Part shown: in pieces, positions 12,952 through 25,680 of the stretch
Layout of the letters: the number at the start of each line of letters is the position of its first letter
How positions within the stretch are numbered: position 1 is the first letter of the stretch
Source of the DNA: Diatrype stigma
Lineage: Eukaryota > Ascomycota > Sordariomycetes > Xylariales > Diatrypaceae
DNA: 64,000 bases
NCBI GenBank assembly: GCA_022225965.2
Contig: JAKJXP020000109.1
Coordinates: forward strand, 62,001-126,000
Direction: 5' to 3'
Program-made: the position numbers and the translations under genes
The notes under the pieces: generated by a model
Database searches by the model: none
What the model was told of the DNA's origin: nothing
What the model saw: the letters and a program-made list of their open reading frames with translations, nothing else

Positions 12952-15203
12952 ATGGCGACACCGGCGCCGGCGCCGTCCTCGCAGCCGCACCACTTCCAGA
13001 GGCGGACGACCAAGTACCACCGGTTCCGCGACGGCGAGCGGTGCGACGAGTGCGGCGCGCGCCAGTGGTACGCCGAGAACGCGCTCCGCTACTGCCGCAA
13101 CGGCCACCGGCTCGAGGGCTTCGCCGCCCACGAGGAGGACGAGGACGCCTTCGGCACCCGGGGCCGCGTCTCCCGCAAGAAGCGCGATGCTGGTGACGGT
13201 GACGCTGCGAAAGCGGGGGGGCGGTCGGGCAGAAGGGGGCGGAGAGGAGGAGGAGCGGTCAAGCTCGCGGGCGATGCGGGCCGCGAGCTCTACCTCGAGG
13301 TCCTGCAGCTCGTGCTGAGGCGCCAGGTGTGCGCCTTGGCCGCGCTGCTGGGGTTAAGGTTGAGGGGGGCTGCGGCTGGTGGTGGTGGTGGTGGTGTCTC
13401 CCAACAAAGCGCTGCGGAGACCGGGGCGGCAGAAGCGGGCGAGGATGATCTAGAGCACGTCGTCAGGAGCCTCTGGGTCCTGCGGGTCCGGAACCTACCC
13501 CTGAAGGTCGCGGGGAGCGGGGGGAGGGGCAAGGGCAGGGGTAAGAGTAGAGCGGGCGACGACAGCGAGGGCGAGGGCGAGAGGGGAAGCAGTAGAGGCG
13601 GTGGTGGTGGATTCAGCAGCGGGTTCAGCAGCGGGTCCCAGACCGAGCTCGAGTCGTCCGACTTCGACGGGGGTAACTACTCCGACGCCTCGAGGGCGAC
13701 CACGGCGCGGTCCTGGGACCCGGACGCCCGCTCGCGCTGGAAGCTGCCGAGGCTGGTCGACATGCTGGCCCTGTGCTACCTGGCGTGCCTGATCAAGCGG
13801 CTGCCGGTCACCACGGCGGATCTCCACCGGTGGGTGCAGAGGGGGGATATAGAATTCCTAGCTGCGGTACGTACGATATGCCTATCTTCGTTTATCCTTT
13901 CAAGTCCTTGCTTGGCAACTATTTCACTAACTCTACGAGTGGTGGATGTGCGGCCGCACTGTCGTAGATCAACAATATACCGAAGAACGTGCGGGACCGG
14001 CTGCCTGCTGAGTACCACCGCGCTCTACAGGTCAGAGATCACATCAAGACAGGCTATCTGCAGACAGCGGTGCAGCAGCTCATTTTCTCCTTCCACCTTA
14101 ATTTTGACCTCGAGCTGCCTCCGCTCAACTACGTGCCGATTCTTGTTCGGCACATCAAGGACTTGCTGTTGCCAGGTGTGTTAACTCTTATCCCTTATCA
14201 TGGCATACGATCTACCCAGAAACATCACTCCCCTCCCTTCCTTCATTTATGTGATTTAGTTTCAGTTTAGTAGTACTGATGACTGGGACCAGTGGAGACG
14301 TATCCGGCGGCGAAATGCATGGCCGAGATCCTGAAGGCGGACTTCGCGTACCCCCACGAAGGCAAGAGGATACGGTCGATGAGCAACCCGGAGGTTCTCC
14401 TGATCACACTGGTTATTGTCGCTGCCAAGCTTTTATACTCGCTAGACGGTGTCGAGAGGGCGCCAAGGAGCGACAGCGATCCTAGGTGCCTGAGGCTGGA
14501 CTGGGTCGTCTGGCGGGAAGCCGTCGAGGATAAGGAGGCGCGGCGGAGACCCGTCTCACATCTCGAGCGGGGCCAGGAGTACAAGGTCACGCCTAACGAC
14601 GCGCTCACGATGGACAAGACGAAGCTGGACGACTACATGGACTGGTTTGAGAACATGTGGATAGGCGAGTCCGACGCGGCGAGTAAGTCCAATATTTTTA
14701 TCTTCTCCCTATCTCCCCCTTCATACGTATACGCATGTTACTACTATATAAGCTGTCGGTAGATATATGCTGACCCCCCTATAGCAGCTGAAGTTCTCCA
14801 AGAACCGTTCGTACACCAGAAAAGGACCACTTCTCCCATGCCCCAGAAGGCAGAAGAAGAGGACAGCGACAGGGAAGCAACGAGAAGATATAGGATGGTC
14901 AACCGCAAGATCAACATCGTCGATGTAGTGCCCGATGCACCTGACGAAGATGAAGACGCGAGGCAGCCTCGGGACTTCTGCCCCGTCTGGCGGAGCGAAG
15001 AGGACCTGCCCGACACGGCGAAGATGCTGTACCGCGAGGCCGCCGAGCTCGCTGCCATACCGCTCCTGACCCTCATCCGGGCCGCCTCCCAGGTCGAGAG
15101 GCGCTTGGAGGTCTGGTGCATACAGCGGGCTAAGGAGAGGCGGCGCGAGAGGGGGAAGGGGAAGGCGAAGGAGGAAGTAGGGGTTTCGGATTCTGACGAG
15201 TAG
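12952..15203 (+). CDS. RRN7: RNA polymerase I core factor subunit Rrn7 (TAF1B family)
   Basis: Exons 12952-13866, 13968-14175, 14293-14682 and 14785-15203 give about 643 residues; the last acceptor could be 3 bases later. An N-terminal zinc ribbon of the Rrn7 type is complete: Cys31, Cys34, Cys48, His52 (CDECGARQ...YCRNGH). A long Gly/Arg/Ser-rich insert (roughly 65-100 and 185-255) separates it from a helical cyclin-like region (LPRLVDMLALCYLACLIKR) and the later block LPAEYHRALQ. Rrn7 is the TFIIB-like subunit of core factor, which with Rrn6 and Rrn11 recruits Pol I to the rDNA promoter in the nucleolus. The first exon is strongly GC-rich and low-complexity, so its exact residues are less constrained than the rest. 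The C-terminal tail is Lys/Arg/Glu-rich. Confidence 0.88.
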
Positions 15204-15678
15204 ACTAGGGGACTAGGGATTCGTTACGAATAATGTCTTTGATGAGAGCAATTAGAAACTACCTAGTAAGGTGACATTATATGATTGTTCACCGCGGACG
15301 AGCCCGTGAATACAGGTCGTCGATATTAGATATCCGAGATAATCGTCATGTCCCTATGATCGTAAGCCCCATTCCCCCTATCCCCCAGTCCCCTAATACT
15401 ACCTACATACCTGTATGTAGGCTAGTAGGTGGACTATAACCTAGAGCCCTTATCAGCTCTCAAAGGATAACGCCAGGTGCCAGCCACTCCACCAGCTCCT
15501 TCCCCCCAAGAAAAAGCTCGCCACACTTTTGACGAGGCCAATTGGACCTAATGGTCCACTTTTCTGGGGTTCAATTTTCCGCACAATCTTTACTTTACCC
15601 CCACTAACATTTCATTAAAGCAACATCAATTTGACTTCCTCTCCGAACACCATCAATTCGTCACGAAGGAACGCCAAA
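15204..15678. other. Promoter and 5' leader of the ubiquitin-L40 gene
   Basis: Intergenic region with a pyrimidine-rich final 150 bases and CAACATCAATTTGAC-like leader sequence. The 5' leader ends inside the first exon: its last base, 15679, is the A of the split start codon. Confidence 0.55.
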
Positions 15679-16400
<722 letters not shown>

Positions 16401-17361
16401 ACGACTCGCTACTGCTGGTTTCATCTCCCTCCCCTCGGCGTCTCTGGTTTGGGCATCATCATCGTTATCATTCGTGTGGACTATTAAGGCGGGGGTGGAA
16501 GGGTTTTTCTCATCTTGACCGAAAATCCAGTGCTTAGAGCTCCATCACGAGGGTTTTTTTACACATGGAAATAGCAACCTGAATTGAGTGGCGACATGGC
16601 CTATGAATGATACATGATACACATAATTCATGGGATGGTGCCTCGGCGAATCCAGGTGCTTGTGCCCACGGTCATCTTGCGATGCGGTGGTCCCTAAAGC
16701 CTCAAGAGTCTCAAGACTACCCATTCTGGTCTGACAGCTATTAGTCTTGAAAGGCTGATCGGCCAATGTGATATGCGGTAGATCTATAAATTCCTAGAAA
16801 TAGGCACCTCAAAGTTGTTCAGCTTGTTATATTGACTATAGGTACCCGTTTAGGACCGGCATCAAATGCACATATAATCCGATGCGCTCATCAAGTTGTG
16901 GGCGCCATTTGTCAAGGGTAGGTATATATATGCAGCTACAGGGTATGATGCACGCAATCAATGTGATGTAGTTAGTGATGTATTGATATGCCTCAACGCG
17001 GGACAGGCTCGGCGGCTGGGACCTGCTTCCGTGGCCTCTACCTAAGGCAGCTTTTAGCCTCTACTGGTCTAGGGCGTGGCTTACCTACCCTGGCAGCCCT
17101 GGCAGCTGCTTAGTACTAACTGGTACTGTACAGATAGGCCACTTAGGCCACTACTACGTCGGTATCGGTATCGAGTGAATGATGCTGTCTTCGTTACATC
17201 GCTTGGCAAGCTTTCATTATTAGATCTTTAGTTGTCATTAATGTAGTACCTAGTTCAATTGTCGCCCTGTCCCAGTTCCAGACCCGAGAGAAAGCTCGCG
17301 GACACCAAGACCTCGATCCATCTACCATACGCTTCGTAACAGACAGACAGAGAGACAGACC
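16401..17361. other. Intergenic region, ubiquitin-L40 to YIP5
   Basis: Contains the 3' region of the L40 gene and the promoter of the next gene. Near 17335-17360 an AGACAGAC run directly precedes the start codon at 17362. No gene or RNA seen. Confidence 0.5.
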
Positions 17362-18592
17362 ATGTCGGGCGCCGGCTACGATGCCGTCGTAGATGTCGAC
17401 GACGAGGTACGTGTGGGTGGACGATTTCCATTTTACGACTACATAGCTGGGGGGGGTAGAGAGAGCGAGCGCGCTCCAGCTACCTACTTCCCTCTTACTC
17501 TCCTACTACCCAAACCTCTAGGCAGGTGTATAAAACGCAAAAAGCGCCGAAAACTAAAACAAAAAAACTGCTGCATAACAGGGCGACCTCGGCCACACCG
17601 ACCTCCAAGAGGACCTCGAATTCCACAACTCGAACTTCGACGACCGGTCGACTTCGCGGAAGGGCGCGCCCTCGGGCGGGGGCGGCGGCCTCCCGCTGCC
17701 CGCGACGGCCTCTGCGGGGGGAAGTAATAGCGGTAACAACAATGGCGGTGGGTCGTCGAAGCGGTACCTCTGGACGCTGTCGTTCTACGCGCAGTTCTTC
17801 GACGTCGACACGTCGAGCGTGCTGGCGCGGTGCTGGGCGGCCCTGTACCCGCGCGCCAACTTCCTCGACGTGCTCGAGGGCAACCCCGACCTGTACGGCC
17901 CCTTCTGGATCGCCACCACCGTCGTCCTCATCCTCTTCCTCGGCGGCACCATCAGCCAGTACCTCGCCAGCACGGGGCAGGGGCCGTTCGCGTACGATTT
18001 CAAGCTGCTGAGCGGTACGTTTCTCTCTTTCTTCCCCTACCTATACCATCTTAGTAGAAACCAACCCCCTCCCGACCTCACCCCCTTTTTTTTTTTTTTC
18101 TTTCTCTGGCTAACGATGGATGCGGCTCTCTCGCACAACGCATCGTTATATACAGGCGCCGCCGGCCTCATCTACGGCTACACGCTGTTCATCCCCGTGG
18201 TGCTGTTCGGGGCGCTGCGGTACTTCGGGTCGGAGTCGGCCAACCTGCTGGAGTGCTGGGCGCTGTACGGGTACGGCAACCTGGTCTGGATCCCCGTGGC
18301 GCTCATCAGCTGGTCCGGGGTCGACGCGCTCAACTGGGTCTTCGTCGGCGTCGGCTTCGGCCTCTCGGTCAGCTTCCTGCTGCGCAACCTCTACCCCGTC
18401 CTCAGCGCCACCGACCGCCAGACCAGCAAGGCCCTGCTCGTCCTCGTCGTCGCCCTCCACTTCGGCCTCGCCCTCGCCATCAAGATCCTCTTCTTCGCCT
18501 CCGGCAGCCCCGTCTCCGACGACCCCGGCAAGGGCGTCGGTGCTGGTGGCGGTGGTGGTGATGCGCCCGCTGATGCGCCGAGTCTCTTTTGA
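17362..18592 (+). CDS. YIP5: Yip1-domain Golgi membrane protein, YIPF1/YIPF2 (yeast Yip5) type
   Basis: Exons 17362-17406, 17582-18014 and 18156-18592 give 304 residues. The N-terminus (1-85) is hydrophilic with Gly/Ser/Asn runs and is cytosolic by family rule. The signature WTLSFYAQFFDVDT followed by NPDLYGPFWIATT is that of the YIPF1/YIPF2/Yip5 branch of the Yip1 family. Five hydrophobic segments follow, roughly at residues 122-142, 163-182, 191-213, 216-240 and 254-277, as expected for Yip1 proteins. The tail is Gly/Asp/Ala-rich. Family members bind Rab GTPases and help form or maintain Golgi transport vesicles. The first exon is short (15 residues). Confidence 0.88.
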
Positions 18593-19226
18593 GTTTACAC
18601 GAGGGGGGAGTAAATGGTATGGTATGGTGGGGAAGGCTCGTCATAGGAGAGGAAAAGGCGGATGGATGAATAGATGGACGCGGCGATGATGAGGATACTA
18701 AGGACGATGGGGATGAGCTTGTAAGATTGGGTGTCTGCCATGAGGCTGTGGATGAACCGGTATTATCAAACTAACGTGGGCCGGCTGTTTCTCAAATATA
18801 ATGGAACATGTCATGTACACTGAATGTGGACTTGGTGCATTATAATGATAATATACCATCCATCATCACTGTCAACTCGGAAAGCGGAGATCTTTATCGG
18901 CTGCTAGGTACTATATGTGACATGTATATGTAGCATTTGTATCGTGGGTGATCTCACTCGCACCTCTTGATGACTGACTGTAGCGAGAAAGCAAGACAAA
19001 ACAGTCTTCTCTGTACTGGTATATGTAAGATTTATGTAAGTGGTATGAGTAGGTAAGTATGTACTGCTCTCGCAACTCGACCAAACCCCTCTTTATATCT
19101 TGGAATCTTGCCTTGCAACAACAAAAGCAACCAACCCTCTTCGGCTTCCTTCCTCCCCCCCTCCCACCCTTTTTCCTTCCTCTTCATTTCCCATCTTTCT
19201 CCATCCATCCATCACATCTCCCCCTT
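18593..19226. other. Convergent intergenic region, YIP5 to rhodanese gene
   Basis: Contains the 3' ends of two convergent genes. Near 18620-18630 a GGTATGGTATGGT run occurs, and 19130-19230 is C/T-rich on the plus strand. Nothing that looks like a gene. Confidence 0.5.
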
Positions 19227-20013
19227 TCACCGCTCGACCTTCCCCCCCTTCGCAACCCAATCCGCCCAGCTGCCGGGGTACTCGCCGACGCGGACCCATC
19301 CGGCGTCGCGGGCGAGGCCGGCGGCGGCGCGGCTGCGCACGCCGGCCTTGCAGTAGAACAGGACCTCGGCGTCGGCGGGCGGGCGCGCGAACCCGAACCG
19401 GTCCTCGAAGTCCGCCGCGTCCGCGTGGAACGCCTCCGGCGCGCTCGTCACCGGGATGTTGACAGCCCCCGGGATCCGCCCCGTCGACGCGATCTCCCCC
19501 GGCTCGCGCACGTCGATGATCGTTACGTTCGGTTTGGCGGTGGGTGAGGAGGTCAGGTCTCGGATCTGGGAAAGGGAGGGTTTGGTCAGTGGGTGTGGGT
19601 GTGAGATGAGGGAGGAGGGAGGTAGGTGGAAGATGATTTGGTTTGAGGGGGGAACAAAACACGCGCACACACACCTCTTCGAAAGTCCAGATCTTGTTGC
19701 TGCTGCTCCCCGCCGGCGCGGAGTCCGAGCCCGATGAGGAGGAGGACGATGACGACGACGACCATCGGGTGGTAGTGCCCCGGCCTCCTACTACGCCTCC
19801 CACTACTGCCCGCCGTTGCTGTTGCAAGGCACTCGTTGCTATTATTCGCGGTCGCGGGAGTACTCGGGGTACCCTCGAGGGCGTAGTAGCAGCCTTGGTC
19901 GAGGAGACGGTACCGAAGAAAGCAGCAGCAGTAGTCGCTTGCCTGGCAGGGGCGCCGACCGCGGCCCGGAGCGCCCGTCTAGGTGCCATCGCCATCGCCA
20001 TGTTCGTTTTCAT
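19227..20013 (-). CDS. Mitochondrial single-domain rhodanese (thiosulfate sulfurtransferase-like)
   Basis: Exon 1 is 20013-19675 and exon 2 is 19565-19227, giving 225 residues; the 109-base intron is GTGTGT to CAG. The first 90-100 residues are rich in Arg, Ala and Ser with almost no acids, a typical mitochondrial presequence. The rhodanese domain follows: IIDVREPGEI near the start, RIPGAVNIP, and the active-site loop CKAGVRSR with the catalytic cysteine near residue 185. The loop with CKAG-type residues resembles small sulfurtransferases such as yeast Rdl2, which move sulfane sulfur from thiosulfate or persulfides. An exon 1 serine run (WSSSSSSSSSSG) lies between leader and domain. The start at 20013 is the first ATG of the leader frame after an upstream region of poor coding quality. 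Confidence 0.82.
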
Positions 20014-20871
20014 TTTCGTACACGAAGGCAGGAAATATAGCCAATTGAATATAAAAAGGGGGCCGTGTAACTTTTGCCGGAAGTCTGTCTGTGTGTATGT
20101 CGCCCACTCAACTTCCGATGCGATGCGATGCGATCGATTCTTAACTAGAGCTCCGATGTTGTTGGCTGGTCGGTTAGAATTCCGGGGTCTGATGTCACAC
20201 TGAACTGCCCGCCGGCTCCAAGGCGCTAAGATTGGAGCAGCATAGGTAGGTGTGTATGTACAATACTTAGCTCTTAAGAGCTCACAGCACACATAGCGAG
20301 CCAGACAGCGAGCCAGACAGCTAGGCGAGTGAGGAGGGCTCTGATATCATACCTTCGTACAAATGACAACCAACTGCATCTTCCCGAAGACCCTTTTTTA
20401 AGTGTCAGAATGTTTGTTTCTAAGCCTTGACTGCTTATACTACATATGCCTACAGGAAGCTGACATAAACCCTCCTCCCCCCTTGGTTCCAAACCGTCCA
20501 TCCCATCCGCGTGCCATGCCCCCCCAACCCAATTAAGACCAAGCCTCCCAAGACAATGATGATATAAGGGGGGCTTTTTTATCGACGGGTCGCCACAACG
20601 TATATCTCAAGCATCATGGTCGTTAGAAACACCGCCGTCCCTCCTGAATAATCATCCCCCCCACCTGACATCCTCGATCGTCATTACTATTAATTCTATG
20701 CTTCTCCTCCCTAGTGTTTATCTGCTGAGGTGTGCATTGTAGTAAACCAAGGCTAGATCTCGCTTCTCGTCAAGTGGAAACCCCTTGTATTCTAGACGTT
20801 AGCAAGCAGGTCTGTCTGGTGCAGACAAAGCAAGCCACCCGTTGCAACCCAAACTCGCTCTCCGTCTACTT
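20014..20871. other. Intergenic region, rhodanese to ERG5
   Basis: Includes the rhodanese promoter and the ERG5 3' region. A GATGC/GCGAT pentanucleotide run lies at 20116-20138; a 21-base stretch of it recurs exactly at 31496-31516. No gene seen. Confidence 0.5.
20116..20138. repeat. CGATG pentanucleotide run
   Basis: Tandem CGATG units ending in CGATCGAT. The same run, identical over 21 bases, occurs at 31496-31516. Confidence 0.8.
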
Positions 20872-22711
20872 TCACCACTTCCTCTCCTCAAAGGTCAAGG
20901 GGCAGTCATCCTGAGAAAATAGTTAGTAAATCCAAGCCAAAGCTGAGGAAGTGTCACAAGGGAGTGCGATCACCGACTTACCTTGGGGAAGATAGTAGCG
21001 AAGACCTTCATCTCCTCAGACACCGGCGTAGGGTGGTGCGTCCAGTCGAGGAGCAGCGACGCCTTTCCGAGGCACAGCACCAGGTTGAGCTGTGCGTAGT
21101 GCTGGCCCAGGCAGTAGTGCGGGCCGGTACCGAAGACCAGGTAGTTCTTCGAGCCCTTCTCCTCGGCGTCTCCAGAGTAGTACCGCTCGGGGTCGAACTC
21201 GTCGGGGTTCTCGTAGATCTCGGGATCGCGCAGCGCGATGTACGTCGTGGGGATGATCATGGCACCCTTGGGGACGGTGTAGTTCTCGGAGATGGGGAAC
21301 GCCTTCTTGGCCATGTAGGGCACCATGATGACCGGGGGCCGCCACCGCAGGAGCTCGCGCACGACCGCGCGGGTGTAGGTCATCGATTCGAGCTGGTCCA
21401 TGTTCACGGGCGCGTGGATGTCGCCGCCGCGCACGCGAAGGTTCTCTTCGCGGACCCGGTCCAGCACGTCTTTCCGCTGAGCGCAGACCTGGAACAAGTT
21501 GGTGCAGGCGCTGCTGGTGGCGTCCTGGGAAGCGAACAGGAAGGTGAAGATGGTCCGCGAGATCTCCATGTCCGAGAATTCCCGGATCATCGGCGACGGC
21601 TTGTTCAGGCCCTCGGTGGAGAGGCCCTTCTCGGTGGCCTCGCGCCAGATTCGCGAGTCGATCATATCCTTGATCCATGCGTCCATGATGCAGGTGACCT
21701 CACCGCCAGCGGCCATGCGAACCTTGGCCTTGGCTGCGCACTTGGCGAATTCGTCCATCGTCATGTCGGCAGCCTTCTTGCCATACCAGGTCTTCGTATA
21801 CGGGATGATGATGGGAAAGTTGACAAGCTCGAGCGCGGCCGTCACCAGGTAGTAGTCATCCGCGATCTTCTTAAGAGCCGAGTCCGGGATATAATAGCCG
21901 GCGAAGGTTCGCAGCGAGACGGTGCACATGACCTCCCGGAACTCGTGCATGAAGGGATACGGCTTGCCCCCGTTGTCCTTGGTGACCTGCAGGAATCTCT
22001 TGAAATAGGTGTTGTAGACAGCCTCCTGGCCGGGCAGGTAGGCGTCGAGGGCGCGACGGGTGAAGAGCCCGTTCAATCCCTTACGGTAGTCGACGTGGGC
22101 CTTCCCGTCCATAAACACCCAACTGGACTCCCCGAGAATTTTAGTGGCAATGTCGACGACGCAAGGCTTAACGTAGCTGGGCGAGTTGAAGATTTTCCGG
22201 GCCATGTCGCGAGTGGAGGCAATGACAACGAATCTAGTCAACATGTTAGCACCGGGCCATGACACACGAGCCGGGTGATCAACGAGAATTGGGCGTTACT
22301 TACTTGTGGAAAACCGAGACGCAGCTGAGAGGTCCACTCTTCCATTTGGCGATATACTCTTCCATCTTGGGGTTCAGGGATTGGAGAAAGGGGCCCACGA
22401 AGGGTTCCTTGAACTTAGGGCCGACAATCGAGCCCTTCTGGTGCAAGTAACTGACTAGAGGCGGTGATGGTGGTTAGAACACGGGAAACAGAGAGCCAAC
22501 GTGCCGAAAGCTCCTGAGCAGCCTCGAGGCAAGACTGTAAGAACTTACTCTGGTCGTATGCGACGGCTAACGCGAGGATGGTAAAGAGCCATGTTGCGAT
22601 GCCAGCATTGGTGATGGCACCGAGCACGAGGTCGACCTGAGGTGGTAAGCTACCGATGGAAGCTCCAGCATGCGCCAGAGGCGAGGTAAAAATGGTAGCG
22701 TTGGACGACAT
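20872..22711 (-). CDS. ERG5: C-22 sterol desaturase, cytochrome P450 CYP61
   Basis: Four exons: 22711-22549, 22454-22304, 22233-20982 and 20910-20872, giving 534 residues, close to yeast Erg5. A hydrophobic N-terminal anchor (about 30-50, [13 protein letters not shown]) fits an ER-bound P450. Family landmarks are clear: [13 protein letters not shown], the I-helix [10 protein letters not shown], the ERR-type segment with FDPERY, and the haem-binding loop [10 protein letters not shown] with the ligand Cys near residue 479. The last exon encodes only [12 protein letters not shown], the conserved Erg5 end; without it the frame would run into VSR and stop. The enzyme introduces the C22-C23 double bond late in ergosterol synthesis. 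P450s of this family are azole-binding. Nothing is missing. Confidence 0.96.
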
Positions 22712-25052
22712 GGCTGGTGGTCGTCGTTGTCGCAGTGGTTCGTAACCGTGGTCAAGAATCAGGAATTCTTTCCTCGCTTCCCGAGAGGAGAGAAGAAGGG
22801 GAGAGGGAAGGGGAGGGTTTTAGTGCTTTTTCTCGTTGAGAACCCGCAGTAAGCAGCAGCAACCTTAAAGTAGTGTTTACCTTGGCAAGCCTTTTAGTCT
22901 TCCGCTTACTGCTAGTTACCTAGTTCCTCCAGGGAATGGTATTGTACAATTTGTACCCCGGCGCCGGATTGACCAATCGATAAGTCAGGGGTCCTGGCGC
23001 AACCTGGATTGTACTTACAGACTACTATGTACGTGTGTAATGTGATTTTATCTCTTTTTTTTTTTTCTGCTTCTGCTTCTTTTCTTATTACATTTTTGCT
23101 CTCCCTTTTCCGCGTCGCATTTTTACTATAGAGGAATGAACTGTTCTAATGTTTTGTTTCTCTACAGTACTACCGGCTGTGGAAACAGCAGTGCATAGTT
23201 ATAAGCACCCGTAGTCAATGCAAATATGTGCTTATGTATATGGAAGCCAGTGTATACTGCCTACATACCAGGAACATTACCGTACGCTCATACTCCGTAG
23301 TACACTCTGGAGCGGGATAGCCGGAAATTATCATCGCTAGCCATACGGCCATTATCGTCTTGTTTTTTCCCCTGGTCGGTCGATTGTTTAATGTTCTTGC
23401 CGTCTCAGAAGGACCCAGGACCCCTACCCACTTGGGTTTGCTTTGCTTGTGGTTCATAGTGGATTACAATACTGCCCGTTCATGAAACCAGCCATGGATG
23501 TGAGAAGTCAGGAAGCATGCAGATACCTACGTGCCTATTTCTCCTATATAGGGGGTCCAGCTGACGTGAATTCTCTCCTTTACCCAGGCAGTTTGTACAA
23601 TTGCTACATACAAGTAGATGGCCATTGAATTACCTATTTGGGTGAGGAGTTGAACAGGGGGTTCGTAGCCGAAGGTACACCCTGTGTATATACTATTAGG
23701 CATATCAGGTATACCTGCTGGACTGCGCCTTGAAGGTACAGGCCTCGAAGGTGCAGGTTCGAGCTGTGGAACCAATGAGAGTGATCGTTATCGAAGCTGT
23801 CATTCTAGGCTTCAGTTCACAGATTGTCCAATTGCTGATTGTCGGTTTTACCCCCACTATTACTACAGTGCTGCTAGCCCCAAGATTTCTGCATTAGTCA
23901 ATCTCCAATATGCCCCAATATGAACCCAAAGGTTGACAGCGCCAGCCCATGGCGGCATCCCGTTACATACCCGTTACGGCGTGACGTGAGGGGATGTACT
24001 GGATCTGGCAAGTATCTGCTAATATTCATGGATGTCTTCTTGCTAAGTATGTAGTAGGTGGTTGCCGAGGCGGATGGGAGCAGTTGGCAGTCCAGCGCAT
24101 CAGTCCCAGCCTGGAGGTCGCAAATAACCGCCAATAACTGCTGCGACGCTAGCAAGATAAGAGATGAGCATCAACAACTTTTTGATATGCGATTCCCACA
24201 GGCTTTCCCACAGGCTCGGCTGAGCCATCCACCCTACCTGGGTATGATCTGTTTCCCGTACGATTATTTCGTAAGGTTGTGGTTTTCCCGCCTGGACTGC
24301 CGCGCTTCGCTGTTTCCCGAGCAAATTACTGGACTGCTGGACTGCTGGCTGGACTGTTGGATTACCGGTCATGGTTCAAGCTGCTAGACTTGGGCTTTGA
24401 TCTTAAAAGTGATGCAATGCGATGCAAGTGAAGGAGATGGGCGCATTCGCGACTGGGAACCCGCCAATCATCGCAGACTGGTCCCTGAATGACCCACTGT
24501 CACCGCTAATTGCCCTACGCGATTCGGCGCTGCCTTCGATACGAATACGAAGGGTGAAACTCGGCAGCTCGGGGCAGACTAGCTTAACTAACTGTATGCA
24601 GGTGCTCGTCGGAAAGAAACAAAAAGTCCGTGGTCCGTGGTACTTTGATACCCAGGTAGGTAAAGAGTGAGGGGGCTTCTGCTCTAGTCTAGCCAGAAGC
24701 AGTAATGCTTAATTTCATAATATTAAGAGTGAAGACGAAAAAGAGAATCATAATTCTTCAGATTGGTAATATGCCAGCTACATACATAATGCCTACTTGC
24801 TGTGCTTTACCGCATGAGAATGTCCCCTCATCACATGAAGGCGTAAATGTGTAAAGGCGTGAAGGCATAAAGGGTAGTCCCCCGCGCCCCCTCGCCCCCT
24901 CATCTTTCACCCCAACATGAGAACCCCCTCTCCCCTAGGCGGGAATGAACCATGCATAAACAACCTTGAAGACAAGGCGAAAAAAGATTGAACATGCAGA
25001 CAGTGATAACAAAAAGTGAGTAAGCAAAAAGGTGCAAGAATAGCAAAAAAAC
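22712..25052. other. Long intergenic region, ERG5 promoter to tRNA
   Basis: About 2.3 kb without a supported gene. The first few hundred bases are the ERG5 upstream region. A polypyrimidine stretch with TTCTGCTTCTGCTTC lies at 23055-23085. Around 24331-24357 a CTGGACTG unit is repeated. AGGCGTAAA/GAAGGCATAAA units occur near 24838-24870. Open frames are short and share no feature with known proteins. Confidence 0.5.
25045..25051 (-). terminator. RNA polymerase III terminator (T7) of the tRNA-Met gene
   Basis: On the minus strand a run of seven T lies one base after the last base of the tRNA (25053), as expected for Pol III termination. Confidence 0.85.
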
Positions 25053-25182
25053 TGTCCTCGGCCAGGATCGAACTGGCGATCTCCGGATATCCCAGTCTTA
25101 AGACTGTTTCATACTTGGATAGGGAACTATAAGGTTTTCCTTTATATGAGACCGGCGCTCTAACCAACTGAGCCACGAAGAC
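25053..25182 (-). tRNA. tRNA-Met(CAU), intron-containing
   Basis: The transcript folds as a full cloverleaf after removing a 56-base intron (25144-25089). Acceptor stem GTCTTCG pairs with CGAGGAC (one G-U). The D-arm is GCTC/GAGC. The anticodon stem CCGGT/TCCGG keeps the terminal T-T mismatch known from elongator tRNA-Met, with loop CTCATAA, anticodon CAT. The T-arm is GCCAG-TTCGATC-CTGGC. The mature form is 74 bases with no encoded CCA. The intron sits at the standard place, one base 3' of the anticodon. It contains the perfect 14-base palindrome CAGTCTTAAGACTG. Confidence 0.9.
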
Positions 25183-25680
25183 ATTTCACCAATCAAGCTA
25201 GTGAGTTAGATTTATACCGCACAATCTGTTACTATATTTCCGGCTCCGAAAATCCCCGAAATCCCCGAAAGCCCCGCAATCCAGCTGCCGGGCCAATGTG
25301 GAGCTGGACCCTTTCTCCGGAGATTTCGTCGACGACCTCCGGAATTATACGTTTGGGTAGCATATCCTCATGTATACAGACGAGACGTATTCCCAATTTC
25401 ATAGATTACAGATGTAGATATTAGATAGACCTCGAGAGGATTCGACATACTCATCATAGGTAACCAACAACCACCGACGCATCGTCCGTTGTCGAGCAGC
25501 TTCATTCACCTCCCTACCTCCCTAGTCACCAACCAGCTGCCGAAAACAAGCCATCTAGTTTACCAGTTACTAGTCAACACGGCGTGGCATTGCCCATTCA
25601 TTGCCCACCACCACTCACTCACTAACCCCCAGACCACGCAGCAGCCACGGGACCCCTCCCTCACCAATCTACCTATCCCC
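25183..25680. other. Intergenic region, tRNA-Met upstream to ECM4 3' end
   Basis: Contains CCCCGAAAT/CCCCGAAAG units near 25252-25272 and C/T-rich sequence toward the end of the ECM4-type gene. No gene seen. Confidence 0.5.

Noticed and set aside
20964..22262. Long plus-strand open frame opposite ERG5
   Set aside because: Antisense shadow of a clear P450; similar shadows lie over VPS52 and YIP5.
23740..23775. tRNA-like B-box GGTTCGAGCTG
   Set aside because: No acceptor or anticodon stem can be formed around it.
25240..25275. Repeated CCCCGAAA units as a possible CRISPR-like array
   Set aside because: Only a few adjacent short units with no spacers, in a eukaryotic genome.
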